The notes beneath the pieces are model-generated. The model worked only from the letters and a program-made list of their open reading frames with translations, did not search any database and was not told the origin of the DNA. A program made the position numbers and the translations under genes. A stretch of DNA of 64,000 nt from Symsagittifera roscoffensis (lineage: Eukaryota; Xenacoelomorpha; Acoela; Convolutidae), in contig NC_087069.1 in assembly GCF_963678635.1 (NCBI RefSeq), positions 41,067,883 through 41,131,882 on the forward strand, given 5' to 3'. Position 1 is the stretch's first letter. Each line of letters starts with the position of its first letter. Positions 34,273-45,635 of this stretch are shown here, piece by piece.

Positions 34273-35067
34273 CCCGGGTTGACCTCCATAAACCAAAAAT
34301 GCTTATCTTACATTTCCCCACACCGAAATTGCTTATCAAATAATTGCCTGCATCAAATGTATGGAAAAATGTTAATCATCCAATTTTCATACAATTTTTT
34401 AAAAAATTTTCAAGTAAAATTGAAATTGCCCCAAAACTTTTTTCGTTTTTTTTTCAACGTCAAATCGAATTTTGTACACAAACAAACATTTTCCGAAAAA
34501 AAAATATGCATGCAAATTTTAATTTTTTTTCTGCATAACGTAGTCCACGATGCACAAAAATTCAAGTTATTTCCGTTTCTCTGGATAACTTTTTTAAAAC
34601 TCCTGTATATTTTTGTATGGCATGTTAATATATGTCTTGATCAATGTCTGATAACTTGAAAATTCAATTTAAAAAAATCATCTTTGAAAAATTTTGCCAA
34701 CAATTAAAAGTTTGATGCTTTCACTATATCATTTGTGAAGTAACCACTTTTACAATTCAGATCGTTTCCAATGCATTGTCAATGACAAACAATCAACCTT
34801 ATGGGAACTCGTGTTGAGTACACCATGGGGTTAGTCAGTTGTGTTTGGTCACGAACACATTCCAAAAATTTTGAGAAATAAAATTTAGAAAAAATCAATT
34901 TTTTGGTTTATGAAAAAATGCGTATCCTACACTTTTCATTTATGAAAAAATGCTTATCCTAGAGTTTTCTTTACAATTTTCTGAGTCTATGAAACTGTAG
35001 GAAATTGTAAGATAAGCATTTTTTCATATATGGAAATTGTAGGATAAGCATTTTTGGTCAACCCGGG
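34273..35067. mobile_element. TIR element, copy B (complete, 795 bp, AT target duplication)
   Basis: The left end is CCCGGGTTGACC, then, after a 9-base insertion, AAAATGCTTATCTTAC. The right end is the complement: GTAGGATAAGCATTTTTGG, then TCAACCCGGG. Further copies of the AAAATGCTTATCYTAC word, direct and inverted, stand inside both ends. AT flanks both sides. The empty site at 25985 (CTACAAAATATTAG) lacks element and second AT. There is no transposase, so it is non-autonomous. A 2-bp duplication points toward the Tc1/mariner side, though AT rather than TA is unusual. Confidence 0.8.
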
Positions 35068-35452
35068 ATATTAGTTATGCTTATTTTTGAACCAACTTTA
35101 TTCATGCCATTCTGCTTTATAACTCACGAAGATCAAAATTTTAAACAACAAAGTTGTAATAAAATATACTAATTGAGGTACAAAACTAAAATGAGAGTTT
35201 TCGCGCAATATAAAATCTTTTTCTCACAAAATTAAATTAGTTTTTTTTCAAGCCATGTAGTACATTGAAGTAACTACTACTCTTGAGACTGCAAATATAT
35301 TTGATTTAAATCCGACCAGTATCTTTCGTTTCGTTCAATTTGAAAATGGTTGACTGCGAGGAAATTGCTGGCCTATTGTTTTTCTGATTAAATTTTGTAG
35401 GTTTACACGCGAATAGAAATGACAATATGTGTATGTATGATTTGTCATCTGA

Positions 35453-36235
35453 CTCCATACACCAAAAATGCGTATCTTACATTTTCCCACACCGAAAATG
35501 CTTATCATATAATTGCCTGCATCAAATGTATGGAAAAATGAATCATACAATTTTCATACAATTTTTTACAAAATTTCCAAGTAAAATTGAAATTGCCCCA
35601 AAACTTTTTTCGTTTTTTTTTCAACCTCAAATCGAATTTTGTACACAAACAAACATTTTCCGAAAAAAAAAATTTGCATGCAAAATTTAATTTTTTGTCT
35701 GCATAACGTAGTCCACGATGCACAAAAATTCAAGTTTTTTCCGTTTCTCTGGATAACTTTTTTAAAACTCCTGTGTATTTTCGTATGGCATGTTAATATA
35801 TGTCTTGATCAATGTCTGATAACTTGAAAATTCAATTTAAAAAAATCATCTTTGAAAAATTTTGCCAACAATTAAAAGTTTGATGCTTTCACTATATCAT
35901 TTGTGAAGTAACCACTTTTACAATTCAGATCGTTTCCAATGCATTGTCAATGACAAACAATCAACCTTATGGGAACTCGTGTTGAGTACACCATGGGGTT
36001 AGTCAGTTGTGTTTGGTCACGAACACATTCCAAAAATTTTGAGAAATAAAATTTAGAAAAAATCAATTTTTTGGTTTATGAAAAAATGCGTATCCTACAC
36101 TTTTCATTTATGAAAAAATGTTTATCCTAGAGTTTTCTTTACAATTTTCTGAGTCTATGAAACTGTAGGAAATTGTAAGATAAGCATTTTTTCATATATG
36201 GAAATTGTAGGATAAGCAATTTTGGTCAACCTGGG
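35453..36235. mobile_element. TIR element, copy C (left terminus lost)
   Basis: It follows copy B base for base with scattered changes but begins at CTCCATACACC, the CCCGGGTTGA tip being replaced by flank. The right end reads GGTCAACCTGGG. Element and flank together repeat as a 1.17-kb tandem unit (about 34300-35450 and 35460-36630). Confidence 0.75.
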
Positions 36236-36639
36236 ATATTAGTTATGCTTATTTTTGAACCAACTTTATTCATGCCATTTTGCTTTATAACTCACGAAGA
36301 TCAAAATTTTAAACAACGAAGATGTAATAAAACATACTAATGGAGGTACAAAACTAAAATGAGAGTTTTCGCGCAATATAAATTCTTTTTCTCACAAAAT
36401 TAAAACTGTTTTTTTTCAAGCCATGTAGTACATTGAAGTAACTACTACTCTTGAGACCGCAAATATATTTTATTTAAATCCGACCAGTATCTTTCGTTTC
36501 ATTCGAATTGAAAATGTTTGAATGCGAGGAAATTGCCGGCCTATCGTTCGTCTGATTAAATTTTGTAGGTTTGCACGCGATTAGAAATGACAATATGTGT
36601 ATGTATGATTTGTAATCTGACACAAAATATCTTGTTGAG

Positions 36640-38460
36640 CAAACTTTGAATAACTTTCCTATCCAACAGTTTTATGTTTCTCTGAAAACAGAATATCAGC
36701 ATGCCTGCTCGTATCAGGGCTCAGCGCTTAATGTTTCGACTGACGCTTAAAGAATCTGAAAAGTTTTTATTCAGCAAGAAAACAAATCTTGAGGAAAAAA
36801 CTTGTTCTTGAAAACTTCTCCAAAAGCAATGTCAAGCACAAAGAGGGTATGTTTCTTATCTAGTGTTATTTTTTTAAAACCTTTGAAACTTAAAAGAAAG
36901 GACCAACTGATTGAAATGAAATCACGACTACATTGCCGTTAGCTTGCTCCATTAGTTTTGAAACGATTTTGATTGCGGAAAAAATTGCCACACAAGAAAA
37001 AGTGTTTGAGTTTAAGCAACATAGAATAAATAAAATTTTTATACCGCCCGTAAGTTTAGAATTTTTTTTAGAAATTGTTTTCAAGGTAGAAATTAACCAT
37101 TTAACCAGAAAGCATCAGAGAGGTATTCTTAGTACTAAATAGTCCCAGTGAACAGCAGAAGCAGTTGGACATTTTGAACTTAAAATTTTTCGTTGGAAAA
37201 GTAAGAATCTAAGCTAGTTCTCTTATAGATATCCTTTCATATAAAAAGAAGAAAAATTTCTTTAAGCTTGCAGACTGAAGTTGACTGACAAATCTATAGT
37301 TTGCTTAGTAAAATGCCAAAATCTGAGTCAAATTTTTTTGGTAGTTGACTAGTTCCTTGCATTGCTTTTTAAGTAAGAGATAAACTATAAGAGTGCCTAG
37401 CTTTGATCCTTAAAGTTACATGGAATACTGTCAAATCAAATCTTTCAAAATGCTTCTGCTGTTTGCTTTCTGATAAAATAGCCAACCTACGTCTAAATAC
37501 AGCTTTTAATAAGTTTTATCCTATTTAAGTCCGAAAAGAGTTCTATCCACCTGAAGTAAAATTTCAGCCACCAATTTCTAGTAGTTGTAGAGAAAACGGA
37601 AGGTACGTGAAAAAATGGCTTGAAAAAGATGTTGCAAGTACAAATTGCAGCATTTACGTACCGTGGGTTCAATTACATTTATTCACAAAAAATTTGGGTA
37701 AATTCTACTTTAGATACTTTCTCATACGAGACAGCTGTGTTACTAAATTTTTTGCCATTGATCAAAATTCAAAAAAAATTGAGTTTTTTTTTATATTTGT
37801 GTTTGTCTGAAAAAAAAACAATAAATAAATAATTTCACAAAATGGAAATCTTACTAATCTACTCGCCTTAGACTCACAGAAAAACTTAATTTAATGATTT
37901 GCCGTCCAAGTTAAAATATTAATTTGACCCAGAATTAACTAGTTGAATATGACTGGACAGTTTTCACTTGGCAAGACAAAATGGTTCGAAGTTATACCTT
38001 CTTTTTTGCAGGTGTAAATTCATTTTATTAAACGAGACAAAAAAGAACAAGAGATGGCTCCACTTAAAACCTTACTCCTCATTTTTAACTCCTTTGTGGG
38101 GAATTTTGTCCCTGTACTGCGTTATGGGGAAAACTGTACATTTCTCCCTTTGATTTCTTAGAAAACTTTTGCGTATAATTAATTTAACGAATCCTTTTTA
38201 TCAGTTATGGCAGATACGAGTTAGAAAGACTGCGATAGATCAGTTTTAAAAATTTTAGTTGAAATTTTCATCCATAAGGTTTTTTTCCTGCTCCTATCAG
38301 TTCACCGCTCTCCCACCGCTCATTTACCCCGGGATTTTTGATTGGTATGTGACTACCATTTATAACATTAAAAGAGGATTATCTTTTTAAACTGATTTGC
38401 TATAAGAGTCCCCGTACCGAACTTTTTGGCCATAATCATATCTGATCATTGTAAAATCAT
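36640..38460. other. gene-poor stretch
   Basis: No secure gene. A short piece at 36696-36745 (TGCTCGTATCAGGG, AATGTTTCGACTG) recurs inverted at 40390-40450 and resembles a decayed satellite core. At 37568-37601 a 34-nt segment stands between TTTCAG and GTACGT and could be a micro-exon, but nothing else supports it. Confidence 0.4.
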
Positions 38461-38549
38461 GCAAAATTCATGTCTGTAACAGATGTGCAGCATGTCTATA
38501 TTCGGCATGCACATACCTGCATCAGACCCGCATCAGGTGTGCTAATTGA

Positions 38550-38865
38550 AGATATGCTCACACCTGCAGCAAGCATGATCATGCCTGAACTTAACATGCT
38601 CACACCTGCAAGATACATGATCATACCTGAACTAAACATGCTCACATCTGCAGGATACATGATCATGCCTGAACCGAATATGCTCACAACTGCAGGATAC
38701 ATGATCATGCCTGAACTGAATATGCTCACACCTGCAGGATACATGATCATGCCTGAACTGAATATGCTCACACCTGCAGGATACATGATCATACCTGAAC
38801 TAAACATGCTCACATCTGCAGGATACATGATCACGCCGGAAACGAATATGCTCATAACTGCATAA
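38550..38865. repeat. 42-bp minisatellite, about 7 units, open on both strands
   Basis: Units follow ATGCTCACACCTGCAGGATA then CATGATCATGCCTGAACT, 42 bp each, with few changes. Because 42 is divisible by three the + frame gives a 14-residue repeat (LTPAGYMIMPELNM) and the - frame another. The surrounding 131- and 133-codon frames are a result of that. A looser run of the same ATCATGTCTG-type words is at 41270-41400. No splice sites or paralogue support a protein. Confidence 0.85.
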
Positions 38866-39194
38866 ACGCCTGAACTGGTAGTTTTTGCTACACTCATTTT
38901 TTAAAAAACAGAATCAAACATAGAAAAAAAATGGCTTCAAATCGTGATCTTCAGTATTATAAGATAATTAAAGAAATGGTTAAATTCCAACAACATCATA
39001 AACTCAGCTTAATAATGTGACACTTTACATCAAATTTTTGGTTTTTCTCAGATATTTTCTGACATATCGGAGCAGTTTCTGTGTATGTTAAACAAGAGAT
39101 CAGTTTTGGTACAGGCGTCTTCTGGAATGGGCGTGCCCCTGGATGATCGGGTTGACATCGCTCGTCTGCTGGATGTCACAGGCCTAGGGTGTGG

Positions 39195-40072
39195 CAGGGA
39201 TGTAAGAAATATATTGTATTTAAATATATTGACAATAAATACATTTAAATAATTTATTTTCCAGTTCAAAAAATAAAATATATTTATTTTTCGTAACAAT
39301 TATTGTTTGAATTGCAAAGCAGGTTTCCAAAAGACGGCTGCTAGGACTATTGCGTTAAACACAGATTGGGCGATTTCGGGCACCAGCTAAAGGAACAATG
39401 GCCATGTAAAAATATACGTTTTGTTTTTGTAGGGAAATATTTTATTTCGGGGTCTACTGTGCAATAAACGGATGTCCGCATTTTAATTGCTGGTTATTAT
39501 GTATAGGGCCAATTGGCAAATTTCAACAGCAAGCAGATAGACGGCTGCGAGGACTATTGCGTTAAATACAGATTGGGCTATGCCGGATACCAGCGGAAGG
39601 AAGAATGGCCATGTTAGCAGCCGATTCACTTTTTTCCGAAGAAGGCGAAAATTAAAGTTTGCTGATAATTAGGTCAAAAAGAAAGCAAACTCCTTCAATA
39701 AGGACGCTCGCATTTCAGTGACCAAGAACTATCAACAAAAAGCATGCTCAATCATTTGTTTAAAGGCGCAGCTTGATATAATAATTCCGAATTTTCTAAA
39801 AGATGTTATATTCTAAGAGCTGATCTGGTCCTCGGAGATTATCGAAAAAGAATTCTCCCTATCAACTTTGAAGGAAAAATTTTGTTCATTAATAAAACAC
39901 TTTGGAACGCTTTCACTGTTAATGAAATCATCAATTCATGATTGTTCAGAATTTTTTCTCCCCGTCAGGAAACATTTAAATATATGTTTTTATATTTATT
40001 TTTCTCCTCAAATAAATAAATATATTTATTTTTTTGAAAAAATATATTTAAATATATTTTTTTACATCCCTG
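39195..40072. mobile_element. hAT-type non-autonomous element with 8-bp target duplication
   Basis: The ends are CAGGGATGTAA and TTACATCCCTG, extending imperfectly into A/T-rich inverted sequence (AAATATATT). The flanks on both sides are GGGTGTGG (39187-39194 and 40073-40080), a perfect 8-bp duplication. TIRs starting CAGGG and 8-bp duplications are the hAT pattern. No transposase is present. The interior holds two copies of a cysteine-rich exon-like piece. Confidence 0.9.
39540..39648 (+). pseudogene. captured cysteine-rich exon-like piece in the hAT element (with older copy at 39318-39415)
   Basis: The frame gives QIDGCEDYCVKYRLGYAGYQ and ends EEWPC-stop. The older copy at 39318-39415 has the same pattern with a stop (DGC-stop-DYCVKHRLG) and ends QWPCK. 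Both begin after an AG-rich acceptor-like border (AAGCAG). They look like two copies of the last exon of a small secreted Cys-rich protein, carried by the transposon; the parent gene is not in the window. Confidence 0.45.
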
Positions 40073-40135
40073 GGGTGTGGGAGCTTGGACGGACGTCGCG
40101 TGGCTCTGATAATAACGCAACTCAGTCAGCCATAA

Positions 40136-40502
40136 ATGGATATCTCAAAATAGTACAAAGAGGGGGGGGGGGGGGATTTGGGTGAGCGGAGAGTTAATCC
40201 GTCTTAGAAATCGTTCCAAATTAGTTGAAAGAAGCTTATTTGCCATACTGATTTGTTGCAAGGAGCGAAGTATATCATTTTGTACTTTATATGGCGTGTG
40301 GGGGGATAATTTTAATTTAAAAAAAATCAAACTTTAAAAAAAAAATTCATTTTGTTTTATTTCATTTAATTTTTGAATGTTATTACTGCTCCAGAAACCG
40401 TGAAAGGCAGTCGGAACATTCAGGGCTTTGCCCTGATACGAGCAGTCTTGTCGGTTTTAATTTCTTTTTGTTCCAATCTACTTTAACAAATAAAATTAGA
40501 AA
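40136..40502. other. no gene; poly-G tract and satellite-like relic
   Basis: A run of about 16 G stands near 40161-40177. At 40390-40450 lies the inverted relative of 36696-36745 with CAGGGCTTTGCCCTG. Nothing codes. Confidence 0.45.
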
Positions 40503-40980
40503 AAAATCATGCGTTAAAAAGTAGTCGCACATTTGTTGTTATTCTTTTCAATGAGGTTAATAGTATCAACCAATCAAATTTCTTTTATTTATTTGCAATT
40601 TTTTTGGCTACTGGTTTGCGAAAATTGAAAGATTTTTTTATGTTCCGATCAAAATTTATCAAACTTTGCAAAAATCATGCGTTAAAAAGTAGTCGCACAT
40701 TTGTTGTAATTTTTTTCAATGAGGTTAATAGTATCAACCAATCAAATTTCTTTAATTTATTTGCAATTTTTTTGGCTACTGGTTTGCGAAAATTGAAAGA
40801 TTTTTTATGTTCCGATCAAAATTTATCAAATTTTGCAAAAATTATGCGTTAAAAAGTAGTCGCACATTTGTTGTTAATTTATTCAATGAGATTAATAGTA
40901 TCAACCAATCGAATCTTTTTAATTTATTCGCACTTATTGCGGCTACTGGTTCGCGAAAATTGAAGGATTATTGGCCAAAA
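40503..40980. repeat. 170-bp tandem repeat, three units
   Basis: Units begin at about 40503, 40673 and 40843, each with AAAATCATGCGTTAAAAAGT, AGTCGCACATTTGTTGT, AATGAGGTTAATAGTATCAA and GGCTACTGGTTTGCGAAAAT. The third is more diverged and ends in unrelated sequence. The frames at 40604-41055 are the repeat read through. Confidence 0.9.
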
Positions 40981-41824
40981 AATTTTGTGACGAATTGCTT
41001 TAATTATAGTTCAAACCGGGGATATTTAGTTTTTTTCAACTATCCCTCCCGTTGACCCCCTGAAATTAACCTGAGGCCCTCTTTTTTGGGATGTAGATAC
41101 GACATAATTTCCTTCATTTGAAGATGGTTGGCTCGAGGAGGTAAATTTGGATAAACTCATTTCGAACAAAATCTGAAAAAGTGAAATTTTAACAACAAAG
41201 ACCAATTAGTCAAGATACGCGAAGTAATGTATAAATAAATATGAATTTGTCAAGTTTTCAGTCAGGCGTTATCATGTCTGCGGCAGGCATGAACATGTTT
41301 CACTCATGTCTGATCATGTAAGATCCAGGTACGACCATGTCTGTAGAAAAATACGCATGCTCACTTGTGAACAGCCCTGCATAATGGGGGAACAGTCCTG
41401 AGAATATTCTCTCCCCTGCTAAATGGATGATCAGCCGTGAAATGGCACAAAAAGTTCAGTACGGGTCGAGCACCCTTTGAAAAGATAGTTTTTTTTCCTC
41501 ACAACCGAAACAGTGACGCTTATCAGACAATTTTTTATATAGTTTTCAAGTATTGGAATGATTTTGCTTGTGAAATTAGGTTTAAACACAATCTTGTTAC
41601 TTTTCATACAGCTTTATTAAAGAGCACCAATTGAAAACCTATTTACAACGAAAATTTTTCAGCACCATAAAAAAATCCAGGTGCGCTTTCAATTGCTGAA
41701 TCAATAATACATTAAACTTAAATACACTCAATTAATAGTATCTAGGGTTAAGTTTGCCATGCAAGTCAAAAATTTGTCACGTTTGCTGTAGTGTTTTAGT
41801 TTTTCAAGGAATGTACCGAGAGTA

Positions 41825-42945
41825 AATAAACCAGCCGTAGTATAAACCAACTGAAAATGCGCAGAGTATGTAAGCCAGTCGAAAAGTTACATCATATGAA
41901 TGAAATTTGCTTATCTTTTGTAACTTTAACCTAACTGTTACACAACAATTATACGAGGTGTCGGAAAAAGGATCCCAACTGGAATTAACAAATCATTTTT
42001 CATAAAATTTAGAACAGCAGCCTAAGGCATATAATTTTTTTGAAAATAATAACGCTGACGCATGTGTGAACAAAAAATACCGCCAAAATTAGACCATTTT
42101 TTATTGATGGCAATTTGAACGGCAACTAATACGCTGCCTTTATCGAAAACTCTATTTTTACTGATCTTATGCAGATTTACGGCTGAAACCAAAATGGAAC
42201 AACTCCAGAGTGTTATCGGTTCTAGGATGGTGCCACAGCGCATCGAACAAATACTGTGAAAGCAACGCTGCTGCGTTTTTGTAGTTTTCGAGTTGTAGCA
42301 CTTGGCTTCCCCTGTGAGTACCCGCCTTGCAGCCCAGATTTGATATCATGTGATTTTTTTTCTGCGGGGCACAATGAAATCTAGAGTCTACAAAGGAGAT
42401 CGTTTGGCGACTTTGGATGACCTGAAAAGGAAAATTATCCGAGAATTTGCGGCGATGAAGCTTCAAAGAAGAATGCTGAGGAAAGTGGTTTTTGGAATGC
42501 AAAAACGACCTATAAGATGTCTGCAACTAAATGGCGCACAAGCTGAGGGAGGTGCAACTGGAGTATAAATCAGACTCTCAAAAACACAGACCAGTTAATC
42601 CGTTTTCTTTTGTCTGATTTCCCTGTTCCCTGAATGAAGTTTTCTCTGACTGAATGTTAAAACAATTTTTTCGTGAAATCTTTTTTTTGGTAGAGTGAAA
42701 AAGGCGGCATTCCGTTTAAAAAAAATTTGGTTTATAAAAAATAATTGGTTTTATTCCGTTTTGAAAAAAAAATTATCGGACATTACACAACGTGTGTCTT
42801 GGGCTGCAAGGTATGTGTGCAAATTTTCAAGAAATTGATCAAGAAGTTGTCGAAATACTCCAGTTGGTATCCTTTTTTGGGACACCCTGTTTAATGTTTA
42901 CCTTTTTTTTCGGCTGGTTAACACTTCGACTGGCTTAAATACCAT
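41825..42945. mobile_element. element with TAAACCAG-type inverted ends surrounding the mariner relic
   Basis: On the left, TAAACCAGCCG (41826) and ATGTAAGCCAGTCGAAAAGT (41868) stand in one direction. On the right, CGGCTGGTTAACACTTCGAC (42911) and TGGCTTAAATAC stand inverted. The mariner relic 41953-42890 sits between them. An older MITE invaded by mariner would explain this; the short arms leave doubt. Confidence 0.4.
41953..42890 (+). mobile_element. mariner-like transposon relic with inverted ends
   Basis: The ends are ACGAGGTGTCGGAAAAAGGA and the inverted partner ending TTTTTTGGGACACCCTGT, about 30-bp imperfect TIRs. From 42226 the frame reads DGATAHRTNTV, RVVALGFP, SPDLISCDFF: the second and third catalytic Asp with 36 residues between, in the classical mariner context. 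A +1 frameshift in a T run at about 42355 moves the rest (MKSRVYKGDR, LDDLKRKIIREF) to another frame. The first third of the transposase is missing or scrambled, so the copy is dead. Confidence 0.85.
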
Positions 42946-42949
42946 TTCA

Positions 42950-45130
42950 TAAAACGTCAATTGTTATCAGTGTTCAACATACCATCGCGTCAATTGTTAT
43001 CAGTGTTCAACATTTTTTAATTCATTTTCAAGCAAATCGATGGCGCAACGATGAAACTCTGATTGTACAACTATTATAGAAGAATACAATTCAGAAAAGC
43101 GACCAAATTTTTCTCATTGAGGTGTCCAGCTATAATACGGAAATTTTTGATTGATGATGAGCTAGCGCTGGGACATAAAATTTATGTCGCTGGAGCAGAA
43201 AAACTTAAAAAAAACTTTTTAAAGCTTTGAGGAAAAATAGTCTCCCAAAGTGATTTCTGGTTAGAGCAAAATTGTGTCTGATACTTCTCTGTACATAAGA
43301 AAAAAATGTTTAATTTATTTTTTTCAGGAATGGTTCAACGATGAATCATCAAAATAAGTTGCTTCTACTTTTCGTAGTTCAGGTGCACGTACACTTTTCT
43401 GAATAGTAGAAGAATCATGGATGCCAAAAAATTAAAGACTGAGAGTGAAAGACTGAAAACTGAGACATTTCCAGACTTCATGGAAACTTCAACCCGAGGT
43501 TCGTATTTTTTTTCTCTGTTAATTTGAAATTTAAGTGCAATGAGATAATTTAACAATGAATGGGAGAATAGTACTTTTTATCATTCTTTCAACAAAATCC
43601 AAGTGTTTTTCTGAGCTTTGAAACAAGATAACAATTCAAAACGGCGATTGGTTACAGACCTTAGTAAGTACTTGAAGTTTCATACTTTTGTGTCGTTAAA
43701 ATGAATGCGTTTCATTTCAATGTTTTAGCGAAGAAACATTAAAACAGCTTTTCAAATTTCTAACCAGATGAGCAGCCTGTAATAGACAAATCTAATTTTT
43801 TTGGAGTATTTTGTCTTAGGTTGATGAGAAATAACGGCAATTTTTGTAGCAATTTTTTGGATATTCTTTTTTGTAACAATTATACATCAGATTTTTATCC
43901 GATGTGTCTCTGCTAGGTTAAATCAAAATTATCTACAGTTGAAAACAAGCTATCATAATTACATGCTTCTCAAAACTTAGTAATCCTTCTCCAGGAAAAT
44001 TTCAGCAGATCGAAATAAGCTAATGACTAAAAATCCGGAAAAAATTCTTTGCAAATGATTAGAGAGTGCTTTTTGGGTTCAACTCTGTTTTACATATTGT
44101 CTAAAAAAAAATTTTGGTTTTGACTGGAATGATGTTTGGGGCAATTTCTTAAGAAATAAATAGTCCATGAAAAAATGGAGAGAATGGCAGATGAAATATG
44201 CTTGGCCTTTGCAAAAAACAACAACAATCGGAAAGTTTTTCTCACTCAATCTTGCGTTTGAGCAAAAAAATTAAAAGGTTATAGTTGAAATAAGAAAAAG
44301 CGCAAATGGTTTGAATTTAGATTAAATTAACAACTTTTTTCAAAAACTTCTGCCTGAAACTCTTTCTAAATTAACACGATAAGTTCATTTTTTCATCCTC
44401 AAGTAACCTAAATTAACATTCAATCTCAAATTTTTCCATGAACGTTTTAGATTTAAGCCACTCAGATTTGAAGGCCTTGTGTCGGAAAATATGTAAAATG
44501 CGCAGGGTAAATTTTACTATTAATTGATGGATCTAATTTTACGTATAACTTCAGATATAGTGGAACTTTTTGTAGGATAAATGGAATTAAAGAACCTTCT
44601 TTCAAGATTTGTATCAGATCCGAAGGTCTACTGAAACATAAGTATAAAAAAAATCGTATATTCCACATCTTGACATAAAATAATTTATATATGCATACAG
44701 CGTAGTTAATAATGAAGTTTTCTTCGAACTGATTGCAGGTAGTATTAACAGCAGGTTTTTAAAAAACGTTTTCGCGGTCGGTCCTCTTTGAAAAATGTTT
44801 TCAAATAATAAATTGTTTACTACTGACTCCTGCAGAAAAATGATAACAAGCAAAAGGAATAATATTTAAAGCAAAAATAAAAGTATATTAAAGGTATTAT
44901 TGCGTACCATTGACCTCTAATGAACCCTCAAAAAATCTCAGGTATGAATTCGTTTGCTTGAAGTATCTGAGCCGCTCGCAGGAACTATAATTAATAATAA
45001 CTATAAGAAAAATATACTATAATTCTGTCAAGAATAATTTCTATTATAAACTCAAATACAAGTTCATATTTTCCGATAAATAATTAGATATAAAATGTTT
45101 GAATTAATATTTGAATCCAGATCTTCAGCG
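42950..45130. other. gene-poor stretch
   Basis: A 26-bp direct doublet (CGTCAATTGTTATCAGTGTT) is at 42955-43010. A 27-codon open piece, ATG at 43418 to a GAG|GTTCGT donor at 43498, is possible but unsupported. The rest is AT-rich without features I can name. Confidence 0.4.
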
Positions 45131-45251
45131 TCATTTAACACATTGCTCAAACTGTCTAGTCAGCTCTTCAGGGTCTTCAACAAAATTTCCATTGATGTTT
45201 CCAAAGCACTCCATCAAAAAACCAGAATCACATTTTGTTGGTTGAGAGTCA
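45131..45251 (-). CDS. possible terminal exon of a secreted Cys-containing protein
   Basis: On the minus strand, after GAGTAAAACAG, the frame reads SQPTKCDSGFLMECFGNING, then EDPEELTRQFEQCVK and TGA. It is GC-richer and more protein-like than its surroundings, with three cysteines. The acceptor is acceptable but the partner exon is not proven; 45636-45929 on the same strand is the nearest candidate. No family recognised. Confidence 0.35.
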
Positions 45252-45635
45252 CTGTTTTACTCATGAACTGAATATGGCCAAACTTGTACGCTTTCATGTT
45301 CACTGTTCATATGGGCCTTCTTTACTTACTTCTCCGTTTTATCAAATAAATTTATTCAATATTCTGGTTAAGTTAAGTTTGGTTATCCTACCTTGAAAAT
45401 TTTGTCCACATCTGGCAAATTTTTCAGAAAAACAAAGATTAGACTACAAAAAATTGTTTTACTTTATTTTGTCTTTTGCGATTACCCAAAAAACTGTGCT
45501 GTTTCTCAGAAAAAAAGTAAACCAGGAAAAATTCACTTGTTACAGTTTATGTACTTGGCGATAGTGATGTTTTTTTGAAACCAGCATAGGTCATCAAAAA
45601 GTCTCGGGAACTTCAGGATAATGATATTTGTCATT

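Larger units (their letters stand above)
39052..40135 (+). pseudogene. coding exon of unknown gene, split by a hAT-type insertion
   Basis: After TTTTTCTCAG the frame reads SDISEQFLCMLNKRSVLVQA, GMGVPLDDRVDIARLLD and VTGLGC up to 39194. Removing the insertion (39195-40072) and one copy of its target duplication continues in the same frame with SLDGRRVALIITQLSQ, then TAA at 40133-40135. The composition is GC-rich and exon-like, unlike its surroundings. I do not recognise the family. With the 878-bp insertion the exon cannot be translated through, so either the gene is dead or this is an insertion allele. Confidence 0.6.

Noticed and set aside
34213-34659. 148-aa frame across pseudogene and TIR element
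   Set aside because: It joins the end of a decayed exon to element sequence; the frame is chance in AT-rich repeats.
36890-37142. Overlapping 64- and 69-aa frames on both strands
   Set aside because: No splice borders, domain or paralogue; composition not distinct from the surroundings.
38550-38865. Evenly spaced repeats as a CRISPR array
   Set aside because: Units are directly adjacent with no unique spacers, and the genome is clearly an animal one; it is a minisatellite.
42167-42526. 119-aa minus-strand frame
   Set aside because: It is the antisense of the mariner transposase remains on the + strand.
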